Assembly: GCA_016787665.1 (NCBI GenBank)
Contig: JAEUUC010000013.1
Span: 186,001-250,000, forward strand
Length of the DNA: 64,000 nt
Reading direction: 5' to 3'
From: Cyclobacteriaceae bacterium
GTDB taxonomy: Bacteria; Bacteroidota; Bacteroidia; Cytophagales; Cyclobacteriaceae
Part shown: one piece after another, positions 50,395 to 57,761 of the stretch
How the letters are laid out: the number at the start of each line of letters is the position of its first letter
Position numbering within the stretch: position 1 is the stretch's first letter
Translations under genes and position numbers: made by a program
The notes under the pieces: generated by a model
The model's input: only the letters and a program-made list of their open reading frames with translations
Told to the model about the DNA's origin: nothing
Databases searched by the model: none

Positions 50395-51884
50395 TGTTAA
50401 AAATTCTGACATCGACCCAGATTCGTGACCTCGATGCCTTTACCATTGAGCACGAGCCGATTGCCTCCATCGACCTGATGGAACGTGCTTGCCGGGGCAT
50501 CGTGAACTGGTTGATTGACCGGTATGACGCGGGACACAAGGTTGGCGTAGTATGCGGGCCCGGCAATAACGGTGGCGATGGTTTAGGCGTAGCCCGGTTA
50601 CTGAAGGAATGGGGCTATCCGGTTCACGTATGGATTGTGGTGGGCGGTAGTCCCTCGGTTGATTTCCTTGAAAACAGGAGGAGGCTCCCGGCTACTATTC
50701 CCTTTACCGAGGTTCGGCAGGCAACGGATTTCCAGCCCGACCAAATACACATTTTGATTGATGCACTCTTTGGCACTGGACTTACTAAACCTCTTAAAAA
50801 TATTTTTGAAGAGGTGGTGCAGAAAATCAACGCACAAGAGACGATTCGAATTTCAATCGACATTCCGTCCGGGTTACCCGCTGACGCGCCATTACAAGGT
50901 GTAGCCGTTCACGCTCATCACACCCTAACGTTCCAACTTCCCAAGCTTTCGTTTCTTTTCCATTCCAGCTACCCCTACACAGGCGATTGGGAAGTGATTG
51001 ACATTGGACTCGATAAGCGTTTTCTGAAGACGATCAGCACTCCGCATTTTTGGATTACCCGGGGTGGCGTTCGCAAGTTACTGCGGAAGCGGTCCAGGTT
51101 TTCCCATAAGGGAGACTATGGGCATGCCGTGTTGGTAGCCGGCAGCACAGGAAAAGCGGGAGCTGCTGTTCTTGCCGCCCGTGCAGCTCTGCGGTCAGGT
51201 GTTGGTCTGCTTACGGTTCAAACGCCTTCGGGCTGCCATGCTATTCTCCAGGCATCCGTGCCCGAGGCGATGACGATGCCTGATGTGAATCCTGATTACA
51301 TTTCGGAGACGATGTCCATAGACCGATTCCGCTGCGTTGGTATGGGGCCTGGTCTCGGCCAGCACCAACAAACGCTAGCCGTACTGCGATATTATCTCCG
51401 GGTCGGGTTGCCCATGGTGCTCGATGCGGATGCCTTAAATATTCTTAGCCAGCACCCGGATTGGATCACAGCCATTCCATCGGGGTCGATCCTGACTCCG
51501 CACCCGGGTGAGTTTCAACGGCTGGTGGGTGATTGGCGTGACGATTTTCATCGCCTTGAACTGCTCAAAGATCTGGCCGCCCGAACAAATGCGATCCTGG
51601 TGCTCAAGGGCGCGTGCACGAGCATCGCCACACCCGATGGCCGCGTATTTTTTAACTCAACTGGAAACCCGGGTATGGCTACGGGCGGCACGGGCGATGT
51701 GCTCACCGGGATGATCACGGGCCTCCTCGCGCGGGGTTATGAAGCCGAAAAAGCTGCCATTTTGGGTGTTTACATCCACGGCCTCGCGGGGGACCTCGCA
51801 GCCCGTGAGTTGGGCCAGGAATCGCTAATCGCAGGTGATTTAATCGATTTTCTGCCGGCTGCCTTCCGGTATTTGCAGGGGTAG
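50394..51884 (+). CDS. nnr: Bifunctional NAD(P)H-hydrate repair enzyme (epimerase/dehydratase)
   Basis: The 496-residue protein repairs hydrated NAD(P)H. Residues about 1-215 are the YjeF-N epimerase, with VGVVCGPGNNGGDGLGVARLL and DALFGTGLTK. Residues about 225-496 are the carbohydrate-kinase-like dehydratase, with AVLVAGSTGKAGAAVLAARAALRSGVGLLT, LTPHPGEFQRLVG, NSTGNPGMATGGTGDVLTGMI. Its placement directly behind nuoABCD links damage repair of NADH to complex I. Its ATG overlaps the nuoD stop (TAATG). Confidence 0.95.
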   Translation: MLKILTSTQIRDLDAFTIEHEPIASIDLMERACRGIVNWLIDRYDAGHKVGVVCGPGNNGGDGLGVARLLKEWGYPVHVWIVVGGSPSVDFLENRRRLPATIPFTEVRQATDFQPDQIHILIDALFGTGLTKPLKNIFEEVVQKINAQETIRISIDIPSGLPADAPLQGVAVHAHHTLTFQLPKLSFLFHSSYPYTGDWEVIDIGLDKRFLKTISTPHFWITRGGVRKLLRKRSRFSHKGDYGHAVLVAGSTGKAGAAVLAARAALRSGVGLLTVQTPSGCHAILQASVPEAMTMPDVNPDYISETMSIDRFRCVGMGPGLGQHQQTLAVLRYYLRVGLPMVLDADALNILSQHPDWITAIPSGSILTPHPGEFQRLVGDWRDDFHRLELLKDLAARTNAILVLKGACTSIATPDGRVFFNSTGNPGMATGGTGDVLTGMITGLLARGYEAEKAAILGVYIHGLAGDLAARELGQESLIAGDLIDFLPAAFRYLQG

Positions 51885-52005
51885 ATTTGCCAATAATTGC
51901 TCCAAAGCCCTCGAAAATGCCAGTTTTGTTTAAACTTTTGGTGCAATTGTTGCATCCAAGAGTTACCAGTGAATCCTGGATAACGATTTATACGTACCAT
52001 ATCGT

Positions 52006-52356
52006 ATGCAAAAGAGGCGATTCTTGTGGTTGGTGGTCATCCTAATGGGCTGGGCCGGGGTTTCCTGGGGTCAGTCCGAAATGGCTACGCCCGATAAATC
52101 GCCTGTTAAAGTTGTTCAGATTTTCCCCAACCCGGCAGTGGATTATGTCAGCGTTCGGCTCGAAGTGCCTCATGCCGCCCGCATCAAGGTGACCCTTCAC
52201 GATATCATCGGTAATGTTCAGCAAGTGGAGTTGGAGGAGGTAAGCGAGTATGAGATTCGTCTCAAGATTAAGGACCTGGCCACTGGCTATTACTTCATCT
52301 CCCTCAAAGACGTAGCGTTGCAGGAGAAGGCTACCTACAAATTTCTTAAGCGGTAG
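52006..52356 (+). CDS. Secreted T9SS sorting-tail-only protein
   Basis: A 116-residue protein: signal peptide (FLWLVVILMGWAGVSWGQ) then almost entirely a type A T9SS C-terminal domain, IFPNPAVDYVSVRLEVPHA, IKVTLHDIIGNVQQVELEE, LKIKDLATGYYFISLKD, and ending KATYKFLKR. The domain normally guides a large cargo through the type IX secretion channel; here only about 15 residues separate it from the signal. It may be a small independent adhesin, or a decoy or remnant. No partner is adjacent. Confidence 0.82.
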   Translation: MQKRRFLWLVVILMGWAGVSWGQSEMATPDKSPVKVVQIFPNPAVDYVSVRLEVPHAARIKVTLHDIIGNVQQVELEEVSEYEIRLKIKDLATGYYFISLKDVALQEKATYKFLKR

Positions 52357-52389
52357 ATTCAGCGCTTTGATTACTTTCGGTGTCGTAAG

Positions 52390-53811
52390 ATGCCGGAAAC
52401 AGACTACCTGATTGCTATCGACCAGGGCACCACAAGTGTGAAAGCCCATGCCTATTCGCCTACAGGCGGCATTTATCTTTCGGCCCAACGTTTCATTTCT
52501 ACCTATCGGCCGCAACCGGATTTTGCCGAACAAAACCCGGAGGAGATTTTCAACGCAGTATGTGAAGTTGTTCAGGAATTGCTTGCGCGCGCCCCGGGCT
52601 CTTGTGCAGGCATTTCGCTCAGTTGTGCTATGCATGGCATCATGGTTATTGATGAGGGGGGCAAGCCGCTAACCAATCTACTGATTTGGTCCGATACACG
52701 AAGTAAAATGGAAGCCCGCGCACTTCGGGGGTCTGCAGAAGGAGCGCTGATTTTTTACGAGACCGGTACGCCCATTCATCCGATGTCGCCCCTGTGCAAA
52801 ATCAAATGGCTGCGGCAGCATGGGTTCAATTCTACCAAAGGGTTAAAGTGGGCTTCATTTAAGGATTTTTTCCTTTGGCGGGTAACCGGGGTTTTTGTGC
52901 TGGATCATTCTTTGGCTTCCGCCTCGGGACTTTTCAATCGTGATACTCGTAATTGGTCTTCGCGTGCGCTGGATTGGTGCGGTGCGCGCCCGGATGAACT
53001 CCCGGGACTTGTAGCCGCACGCCACGTGTTGAAAACGGGCAACAATTCGGCATGGGGTATTCCATCGGGTTTGCCCGTAGTTGTTGGCGCAAGCGATGGC
53101 TGCCTGGCGCAGCTAGGCAGTGGAGCGATGCAGCCCGGCACGTTCACCATTAGTTTAGGCACAAGCCTGGCGGTGCGCGTGGTAAATCCGGGTGGATCAT
53201 TTTCGTCCGACAGTAAGTTGTTTCATTATGTTCTCGATGAAAAACATACGATTTCAGGTGCAGCCTCGAACAATGGCACTGCCGTAGTCGACTGGTGGAA
53301 TGCGCAACACGGAAGCAGTCAATCGCTAGATGAATTTGTTCAATCTGCCCAACAAGCACCGGCCGGTTGCGAGGGTCTGATCTTCAGGCCTTATGTCTAT
53401 GGCGAGCGCGCCCCTTTTTATGATCCGGACCTTCGGCCGTCTTTTTTGGGCCTTCGTCATCATTCTATAGTGAACCAGCAACGCGCCCTGATGGAGGGAA
53501 TCTGTTTTGTTGTAAGGCATTTGCTTGAAACGGTGGAAGAGGAAATGGGGAAGGCCCGAACAATTCATGTGAGTGGCGGAGCCGTGCGCTCGAGTGAGTG
53601 GATGCAGTGGTTGTGCCATGTACTTGATCGCCCCCTTGAAATTGATGCGTCTCCGGATGCTTCGGCTTGTGGAGCAGCAATGCTGGGATGGACCACGCTT
53701 GGTGTCGCGGCTGATTTTAAAACATCTGCGCGGACGACCTGCTATCCCGAGGCAGGCCATTTCGATTACGCTGCGCATTACGACCGTTTTGTTACCGCGC
53801 CACGCGATTGA
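52390..53811 (+). CDS. gntK: Gluconokinase (FGGY carbohydrate kinase)
   Basis: The 473-residue FGGY kinase begins DYLIAIDQGTTSVKAHAY (phosphate 1), has the family blocks LLIWSDTRSKMEARAL, SGLFNRDTRNWSSRALDW, VVVGASDGCLAQLGSGAM and ISLGTSLAVRVV, and later GLIFRPYVYGERAPFYDPDLR and ISGGA-type HVSGGAVRSSEWMQW. The gluconate permease and 6-phosphogluconate dehydrogenase that follow support gluconate as substrate over xylulose or glycerol. Confidence 0.88.
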   Translation: MPETDYLIAIDQGTTSVKAHAYSPTGGIYLSAQRFISTYRPQPDFAEQNPEEIFNAVCEVVQELLARAPGSCAGISLSCAMHGIMVIDEGGKPLTNLLIWSDTRSKMEARALRGSAEGALIFYETGTPIHPMSPLCKIKWLRQHGFNSTKGLKWASFKDFFLWRVTGVFVLDHSLASASGLFNRDTRNWSSRALDWCGARPDELPGLVAARHVLKTGNNSAWGIPSGLPVVVGASDGCLAQLGSGAMQPGTFTISLGTSLAVRVVNPGGSFSSDSKLFHYVLDEKHTISGAASNNGTAVVDWWNAQHGSSQSLDEFVQSAQQAPAGCEGLIFRPYVYGERAPFYDPDLRPSFLGLRHHSIVNQQRALMEGICFVVRHLLETVEEEMGKARTIHVSGGAVRSSEWMQWLCHVLDRPLEIDASPDASACGAAMLGWTTLGVAADFKTSARTTCYPEAGHFDYAAHYDRFVTAPRD

Positions 53812-53812
53812 T

Positions 53813-55111
53813 ATGGACGTTCTGATTGTCTTAGGGGTAATGATTTTGCTCGCCATCTTGGTGGCGGTTAAAGTAAAACCGGCCTACGCCCTGATCGGGG
53901 TTTCAATTGTGGTGGGGTTTGGTTTGCAGATGCCCTGGCGCGCATTAGCTGAAGCCATCTTTTTAGGGTTTTGGTCGACCCTCGTCTCCATTGGTTTCGT
54001 ACTATTAACGGGTGCCTGGCTGGGTAAACTGGTGGAGGTGAGCGGTGCCACCTCAATCATCACCCGCACGCTGGTGCGTGCGTTTGGCGAGTCGCGGGTT
54101 GAATGGGCCGTTATGCTAACCGGTTTTTTGGTGGGTATCCCCCTCTTTTACAACGCAGGCTTCGTCATTCTTATTCCACTTGTTTTTTCGATTTCCGCAA
54201 CGCTGCAGATACCGGTACTTCGGGTAGGTATCCCCATGGCGGCCTCTCTTTCGGTTACGCACGGTTTCCTGCCTCCCCATCCGGCCCCAACATCCATCGC
54301 CAGTATTTTTCAGGCGGATTTGTTCACCACGCTGGTCTATGGCCTCGTCATTGCTTTGCCCGCTGCGATTGTAGCCGGCCCGCTGCTCGCCCGGGTACTG
54401 TCTGGGCTGGCCGGCCCATCTCCATCGACTTTGTCCATCCCGGTCGAAGCGAGGCAAGGTTCGCCTGCCACAAGCTTTTTGGTGGCGCTTTTGCCCGTGC
54501 TCATCATGACTATCGGTGCGTTGGTAGAATGGATCAATTGGGCGGAAGAGTGGGGTAGGGCATTTTCCTGGATTGGCAAACCGGAAGTGGCGCTCACCAC
54601 TTCTTGCATCGTGGCATATGGGTATAGCCTTCGAATGGGAAAGAGCCGCCATGAGCTCATGGCAGGGTTGAAGTCGGCCACGGCAAGTATCTTTTCTATT
54701 CTGGCGGTAATCCTGGCCGGAGGTGTTTTTAAGCAAGTCTTGGTCGAGAGTGGTGTCGCTGACTTGGTGGCGCTCCGGGTGGGTATGCTAAGCCTCTCCC
54801 CCTTGGTGTTGGCCTGGTTAATGGCAGCCCTTATCCGCGTTTCGGTTGGTTCGGCCACAGTTGCCGCCTTAACGGCTGCCGGGCTTGTGCAGTCGGTGGC
54901 CATGACAGGTTCTGTTCCAGCCGAACTCATGGTGCTGGCCATTGGGGCGGGTAGCCTCATGTTTTCACATGTTAATGATACCGGCTTCTGGATGTTCAAG
55001 GAATATTTTAATTTGACGCTTCGGCAAACCTTCCTGTCGTGGACATTGATGGAAACGATTGTTTCCCTCTTGGGTCTTTTGGGAGTGCTTGCGTTAAACA
55101 AGATTTTATAG
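53813..55111 (+). CDS. gntP: Gluconate:H+ symporter (GntP family)
   Basis: About 432 residues with 12 or more membrane spans. GntP motifs are GKLVEVSGATSIITRTLVRAFGESRVEWA, GIPLFYNAGFVILIPLVFS, HGFLPPHPAPTSIASIF and SLMFSHVNDTGFWMFKEYFNLT. The family imports gluconate and related sugar acids. The gene starts one base after the kinase stop. No GntR-type regulator lies beside it. Confidence 0.93.
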   Translation: MDVLIVLGVMILLAILVAVKVKPAYALIGVSIVVGFGLQMPWRALAEAIFLGFWSTLVSIGFVLLTGAWLGKLVEVSGATSIITRTLVRAFGESRVEWAVMLTGFLVGIPLFYNAGFVILIPLVFSISATLQIPVLRVGIPMAASLSVTHGFLPPHPAPTSIASIFQADLFTTLVYGLVIALPAAIVAGPLLARVLSGLAGPSPSTLSIPVEARQGSPATSFLVALLPVLIMTIGALVEWINWAEEWGRAFSWIGKPEVALTTSCIVAYGYSLRMGKSRHELMAGLKSATASIFSILAVILAGGVFKQVLVESGVADLVALRVGMLSLSPLVLAWLMAALIRVSVGSATVAALTAAGLVQSVAMTGSVPAELMVLAIGAGSLMFSHVNDTGFWMFKEYFNLTLRQTFLSWTLMETIVSLLGLLGVLALNKIL

Positions 55112-55139
55112 CCTGAACCAAAATGCTGAATTTGCTTCT

Positions 55140-56039
55140 ATGGAGATAGGCCTTATCGGACTGGGCAAAATGGGCTACAATCTTGCCCTCAATTTCAAGC
55201 GAAACGGCCATCAGGTGCTGGCGTTTGACATTAACAAAGCAGCTACGGAAAAGATGGCTGCCGAGGGTGTGCCCACCGTGAATTCTATTGCGGAATTGGT
55301 TGGGCGGCTGAATGGCCGAAGGGTCATTTGGCTCATGGTGCCGGCCGGTAACGTAGTGGATGTGATCTTAAGTACGCTCAAGAACCATCTCCATGAAGAT
55401 GACATCGTGATTGACGGTGGAAACTCTTTTTACAAAGACACCATTGCCAGGGCCCGGGATTTGGAGCGGCAACAGGTTGCCCTGCTGGATTGCGGAACCA
55501 GCGGAGGTCCCTCGGGAGCACTTCATGGAGTTTGCACCATGATTGGTGGCCGGAAAGATGTTTTTGATTTCTGCGAACCTCTATTCAAGTCTATTTCCGT
55601 GCCGGAGGGTTACCTGTATTGCGGCAAGAGCGGCAGCGGCCATTTTGTAAAAATGGTGCACAACGGCATTGAATATGGAATGATGCAGGCGATTGCCGAG
55701 GGCATGGAAGTGATGAACAAGCATAGCCAGGAACTTGATTTGAGCGCCATTGCACGGGTTTGGAACCACGGCTCTGTAATTCGTGGCTGGTTACTGGAAC
55801 TGACACAACGCGCCCTGGAAAAGGATCAGAACCTGGAGTCAATCCGGGGGACCATGAATTCCTCGGGCGAGGGAAAATGGACGGTGGAGACCGCGCTGGA
55901 ACTGGGTGTGCCAGCCCCGGTCATCACGATGTCGTTGCTTATGCGCTACCGGTCGCAACAAGAAGATACGTTTGCCGGTAAGGTGGTAGCTGCTCTTCGC
56001 AAAGAATTTGGCGGCCATTCGGTGGAGCCGAAAAAGTGA
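55140..56039 (+). CDS. gnd: 6-Phosphogluconate dehydrogenase, decarboxylating (short type)
   Basis: The 299-residue enzyme oxidises 6-phosphogluconate to ribulose-5-phosphate. It has the Rossmann motif GLIGLGKMGYNLALNFKRNG, DIVIDGGNSFYKDT, the signature LLDCGTSGGPSGALHGV, and the catalytic Lys in GSGHFVKMVHNGIEYGMMQAI. The length matches the short GndA/YqeC type (about 300 residues, often NAD-preferring) rather than the 470-residue enzyme. It follows the permease by 28 bases and completes a gluconate catabolic unit without edd/eda. Confidence 0.93.
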   Translation: MEIGLIGLGKMGYNLALNFKRNGHQVLAFDINKAATEKMAAEGVPTVNSIAELVGRLNGRRVIWLMVPAGNVVDVILSTLKNHLHEDDIVIDGGNSFYKDTIARARDLERQQVALLDCGTSGGPSGALHGVCTMIGGRKDVFDFCEPLFKSISVPEGYLYCGKSGSGHFVKMVHNGIEYGMMQAIAEGMEVMNKHSQELDLSAIARVWNHGSVIRGWLLELTQRALEKDQNLESIRGTMNSSGEGKWTVETALELGVPAPVITMSLLMRYRSQQEDTFAGKVVAALRKEFGGHSVEPKK

Positions 56040-56066
56040 TCCCTGAAGTCTGATTTTTGCCGCTTA

Positions 56067-56101
56067 CCCTGAGTCCATTTATGGGTGGAGGTTTTTTTTT
56101 T
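56067..56101 (+). terminator. Possible terminator after the gluconate operon
   Basis: CCT, then CCAT/ATGG-like pairing with G-T wobbles, is followed by AGG and a run of ten T. The stem is weak, but the long T-run and place after gnd support termination. Confidence 0.45.
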
Positions 56102-56131
56102 GCCTTTCTCGATAGTCCTTCCAAAAGCTAT

Positions 56132-56215
56132 ATGCGCCTGTCTTTGATCGTCATTTTGTTGATGTGTTCCCTGGCCGCAAATGGTCAGCGAACATGGCAA
56201 CATTTGGTCGCCTGA
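56132..56215 (+). CDS. Very short ORF encoding an orphan signal-peptide-like sequence
   Basis: An ATG at 56132 encodes 27 residues, MRLSLIVILLMCSLAANGQ followed by RTWQHLVA, then a stop. The first 19 residues look like a complete signal peptide with a plausible cleavage site. It is either the 5' end of a decayed secreted-protein gene or a secreted micropeptide. It is the only coding candidate between gnd and the RRM terminator. Confidence 0.3.
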   Translation: MRLSLIVILLMCSLAANGQRTWQHLVA

Positions 56216-56241
56216 CGGATGCGGCTGGCATTGACGGAAAC

Positions 56242-56270
56242 AAAAAAAGTCAGGCTTTTGGCCTGACTTG
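56242..56270 (-). terminator. Rho-independent terminator of the RRM gene
   Basis: On the - strand the stem AAGTCAGGC/GCCTGACTT with loop CAAAA is followed by seven T, about 24 bases after the RRM stop. Confidence 0.9.
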
Positions 56271-56293
56271 GAGTTTTCAAATAAAACGCGCGA

Positions 56294-56620
56294 TTACTGC
56301 TCGCGATTGAAACCGCCTCTGCGGAAGCCACCGCCACCGCCACCGCTGCGATACCCGCCACCACCGCCAGAACGTTCTTCACGGGGACGAGCCTCATTTA
56401 CAACCAGTGCCTTACCAAGGAAATCAGCACCGTTAAGGCTGCTGATGGCTTGGCGCGCTGCGCTGTCATCGGTCATTTCCACGAAACCGAAACCGCGGCT
56501 ACGCTGGGTTTCGCGATCCATGATGATTTTGGCTGAAGCTACTTCGCCATACTGGCTGAAAAGCTCGCGTAACTGATCCTCTGAAGCTTTCCAGGGGATG
56601 TTAGCAACATAAATGTTCAT
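56294..56620 (-). CDS. Glycine-rich RNA-binding protein (RRM)
   Basis: The 108-residue protein has one RRM: RNP2 IYVANIP (3-9), RNP1 RGFGFVEM (42-49), and the strand KALVVNEARP. It is followed by a glycine-arginine-rich tail (about 83-104). Such proteins are RNA chaperones, often cold-induced in Bacteroidota and cyanobacteria. A long leader of about 110 bases follows its promoter box (56735-56761), which would allow leader-mediated control. Confidence 0.93.
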   Translation of the reverse strand: MNIYVANIPWKASEDQLRELFSQYGEVASAKIIMDRETQRSRGFGFVEMTDDSAARQAISSLNGADFLGKALVVNEARPREERSGGGGGYRSGGGGGGFRRGGFNREQ

Positions 56621-56734
56621 TGTACTAAAAGTTGAAAATTAAGTTTACTGTTTCGTTAATCGCCTAATCTCAACTTTAGAATACACCTTAACAGAAAAGT
56701 ACCGAAAGAGAGAACTATTCAATCAACTAAACGT

Positions 56735-56761
56735 CAAATATAGAGAAAAAATTAATTCCAA
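56735..56761 (-). promoter_or_regulatory. Promoter of the RRM gene (TTG-N16-TATATTTG on - strand)
   Basis: An exact -7 box TATATTTG (56735-56742) with a TTG 16 bases upstream (56759-56761). It leaves about 110 bases of untranslated leader before the ATG at 56620. Confidence 0.6.
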
Positions 56762-56764
56762 GGA

Positions 56765-57535
56765 CTAGTAGGCCCTTTCCACCGCCCCAGAGCCATAGAC
56801 CTTTTTGGATACATTCTTGGTGTTGCCCTTGTGTTTTAGTGTCCCGCTGCCCAGGATCTGGGCCTCCAGCGTGCCCGAAACCGTGATTTCGGCATTCCCA
56901 GAGCCACTTACCCTCACTTTGGCCGTCTCCAGTTCACAGGCAAATCCCTTCAAATTCCCCGATCCGCTGAGTACGGCATCCAGGGAGGTAGCATACCCTT
57001 TCAGGGTAATGGATCCCGAACCACTCACTTCTGTCTTGACCGTAGTCCCTTTAACGTCAACCTCCACCGCGCCACTGCCGGCAACGGCCAGTGTCAGGTT
57101 ATCGGATGCAATCGAGTTTTCGGAGATAATTTTACCGCTGCCGTTTACCTGCAAGTCATAGACATTCTTCATGCTCACATACAGCTTGAGATTCGGGCTC
57201 AGCTTAATATCATCAATCTTGGCCCAAATACTCTTGTTTGGGCTTTCCGGCTTTCGATCGATATTGATCATCAGGATGCCGTTTTCAACCTTGATTTCGG
57301 TGGCCTGAAAGATTTCCGTGTCAGCCTCAACCGTTACTTCCTGCTTATTGGTTTGCTTAAGGTACACGGTGTAAGCCGAGTTGACGTAGATCGCTTTGAA
57401 CTCGGGTAGCTCGAGAACTTTTTTGGTCACTTGCGCGAAGGCAATGGAGGCTGCCGATAAAAGCAGCATAAAAACCAGAATCAGGAAAAAGAGGACATTG
57501 ACTCGTCTCATGGCGGGGTGTAACGTTTGGGTCAT
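56765..57535 (-). CDS. DUF2807 head-GIN domain protein (putative adhesin)
   Basis: About 256 residues with a signal peptide (LFFLILVFMLLLSAASIAFAQ). The body is a repetitive beta-helix-like DUF2807 fold marked by recurring GSG turns: QVNGSGKI, AVAGSGAVEVDV, EVSGSGSITL, VLSGSGNLKG, VSGSGNAEI and ILGSGTLKH. The family is common in Bacteroidota and is annotated as a putative adhesin with little experimental support. The start at 57535 or 57511 (MRRVNV) is not settled. Confidence 0.9.
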   Translation of the reverse strand: MTQTLHPAMRRVNVLFFLILVFMLLLSAASIAFAQVTKKVLELPEFKAIYVNSAYTVYLKQTNKQEVTVEADTEIFQATEIKVENGILMINIDRKPESPNKSIWAKIDDIKLSPNLKLYVSMKNVYDLQVNGSGKIISENSIASDNLTLAVAGSGAVEVDVKGTTVKTEVSGSGSITLKGYATSLDAVLSGSGNLKGFACELETAKVRVSGSGNAEITVSGTLEAQILGSGTLKHKGNTKNVSKKVYGSGAVERAY

Positions 57536-57641
57536 AAAATTGTGGGGTTTAGGATTAATAATTGGATCAATTTCGATGAATTTCATACATGGCCGACCAG
57601 AAGACTAAACCGGGGTTAACCGGATGAATACGACCGACAAG

Positions 57642-57746
57642 CTACCTGCGCTTGCGAAATATCAGCCTGTAAATGATCATAAACAGGATCAACCCACCGG
57701 CCAGGGCCAGCAGGATTCCGGGTGTTACGTGTTGAATACCGTGCAT
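57642..57746 (-). CDS. 34-residue single-span membrane peptide (small ORF)
   Basis: The - strand ORF encodes MHGIQHVTPGILLALAGGL followed by ILFMIIYRLIFRKRR: one membrane span with a positive C-terminal tail. It starts 15 bases after the stop of the HhH-barrel gene and reads in the same direction, so it is probably in that operon. The family is not recognised; small single-span proteins often regulate or tether larger membrane complexes. Confidence is limited by its length. Confidence 0.55.
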   Translation of the reverse strand: MHGIQHVTPGILLALAGGLILFMIIYRLIFRKRR

Positions 57747-57761
57747 GTTTTCTTTGTTAAG

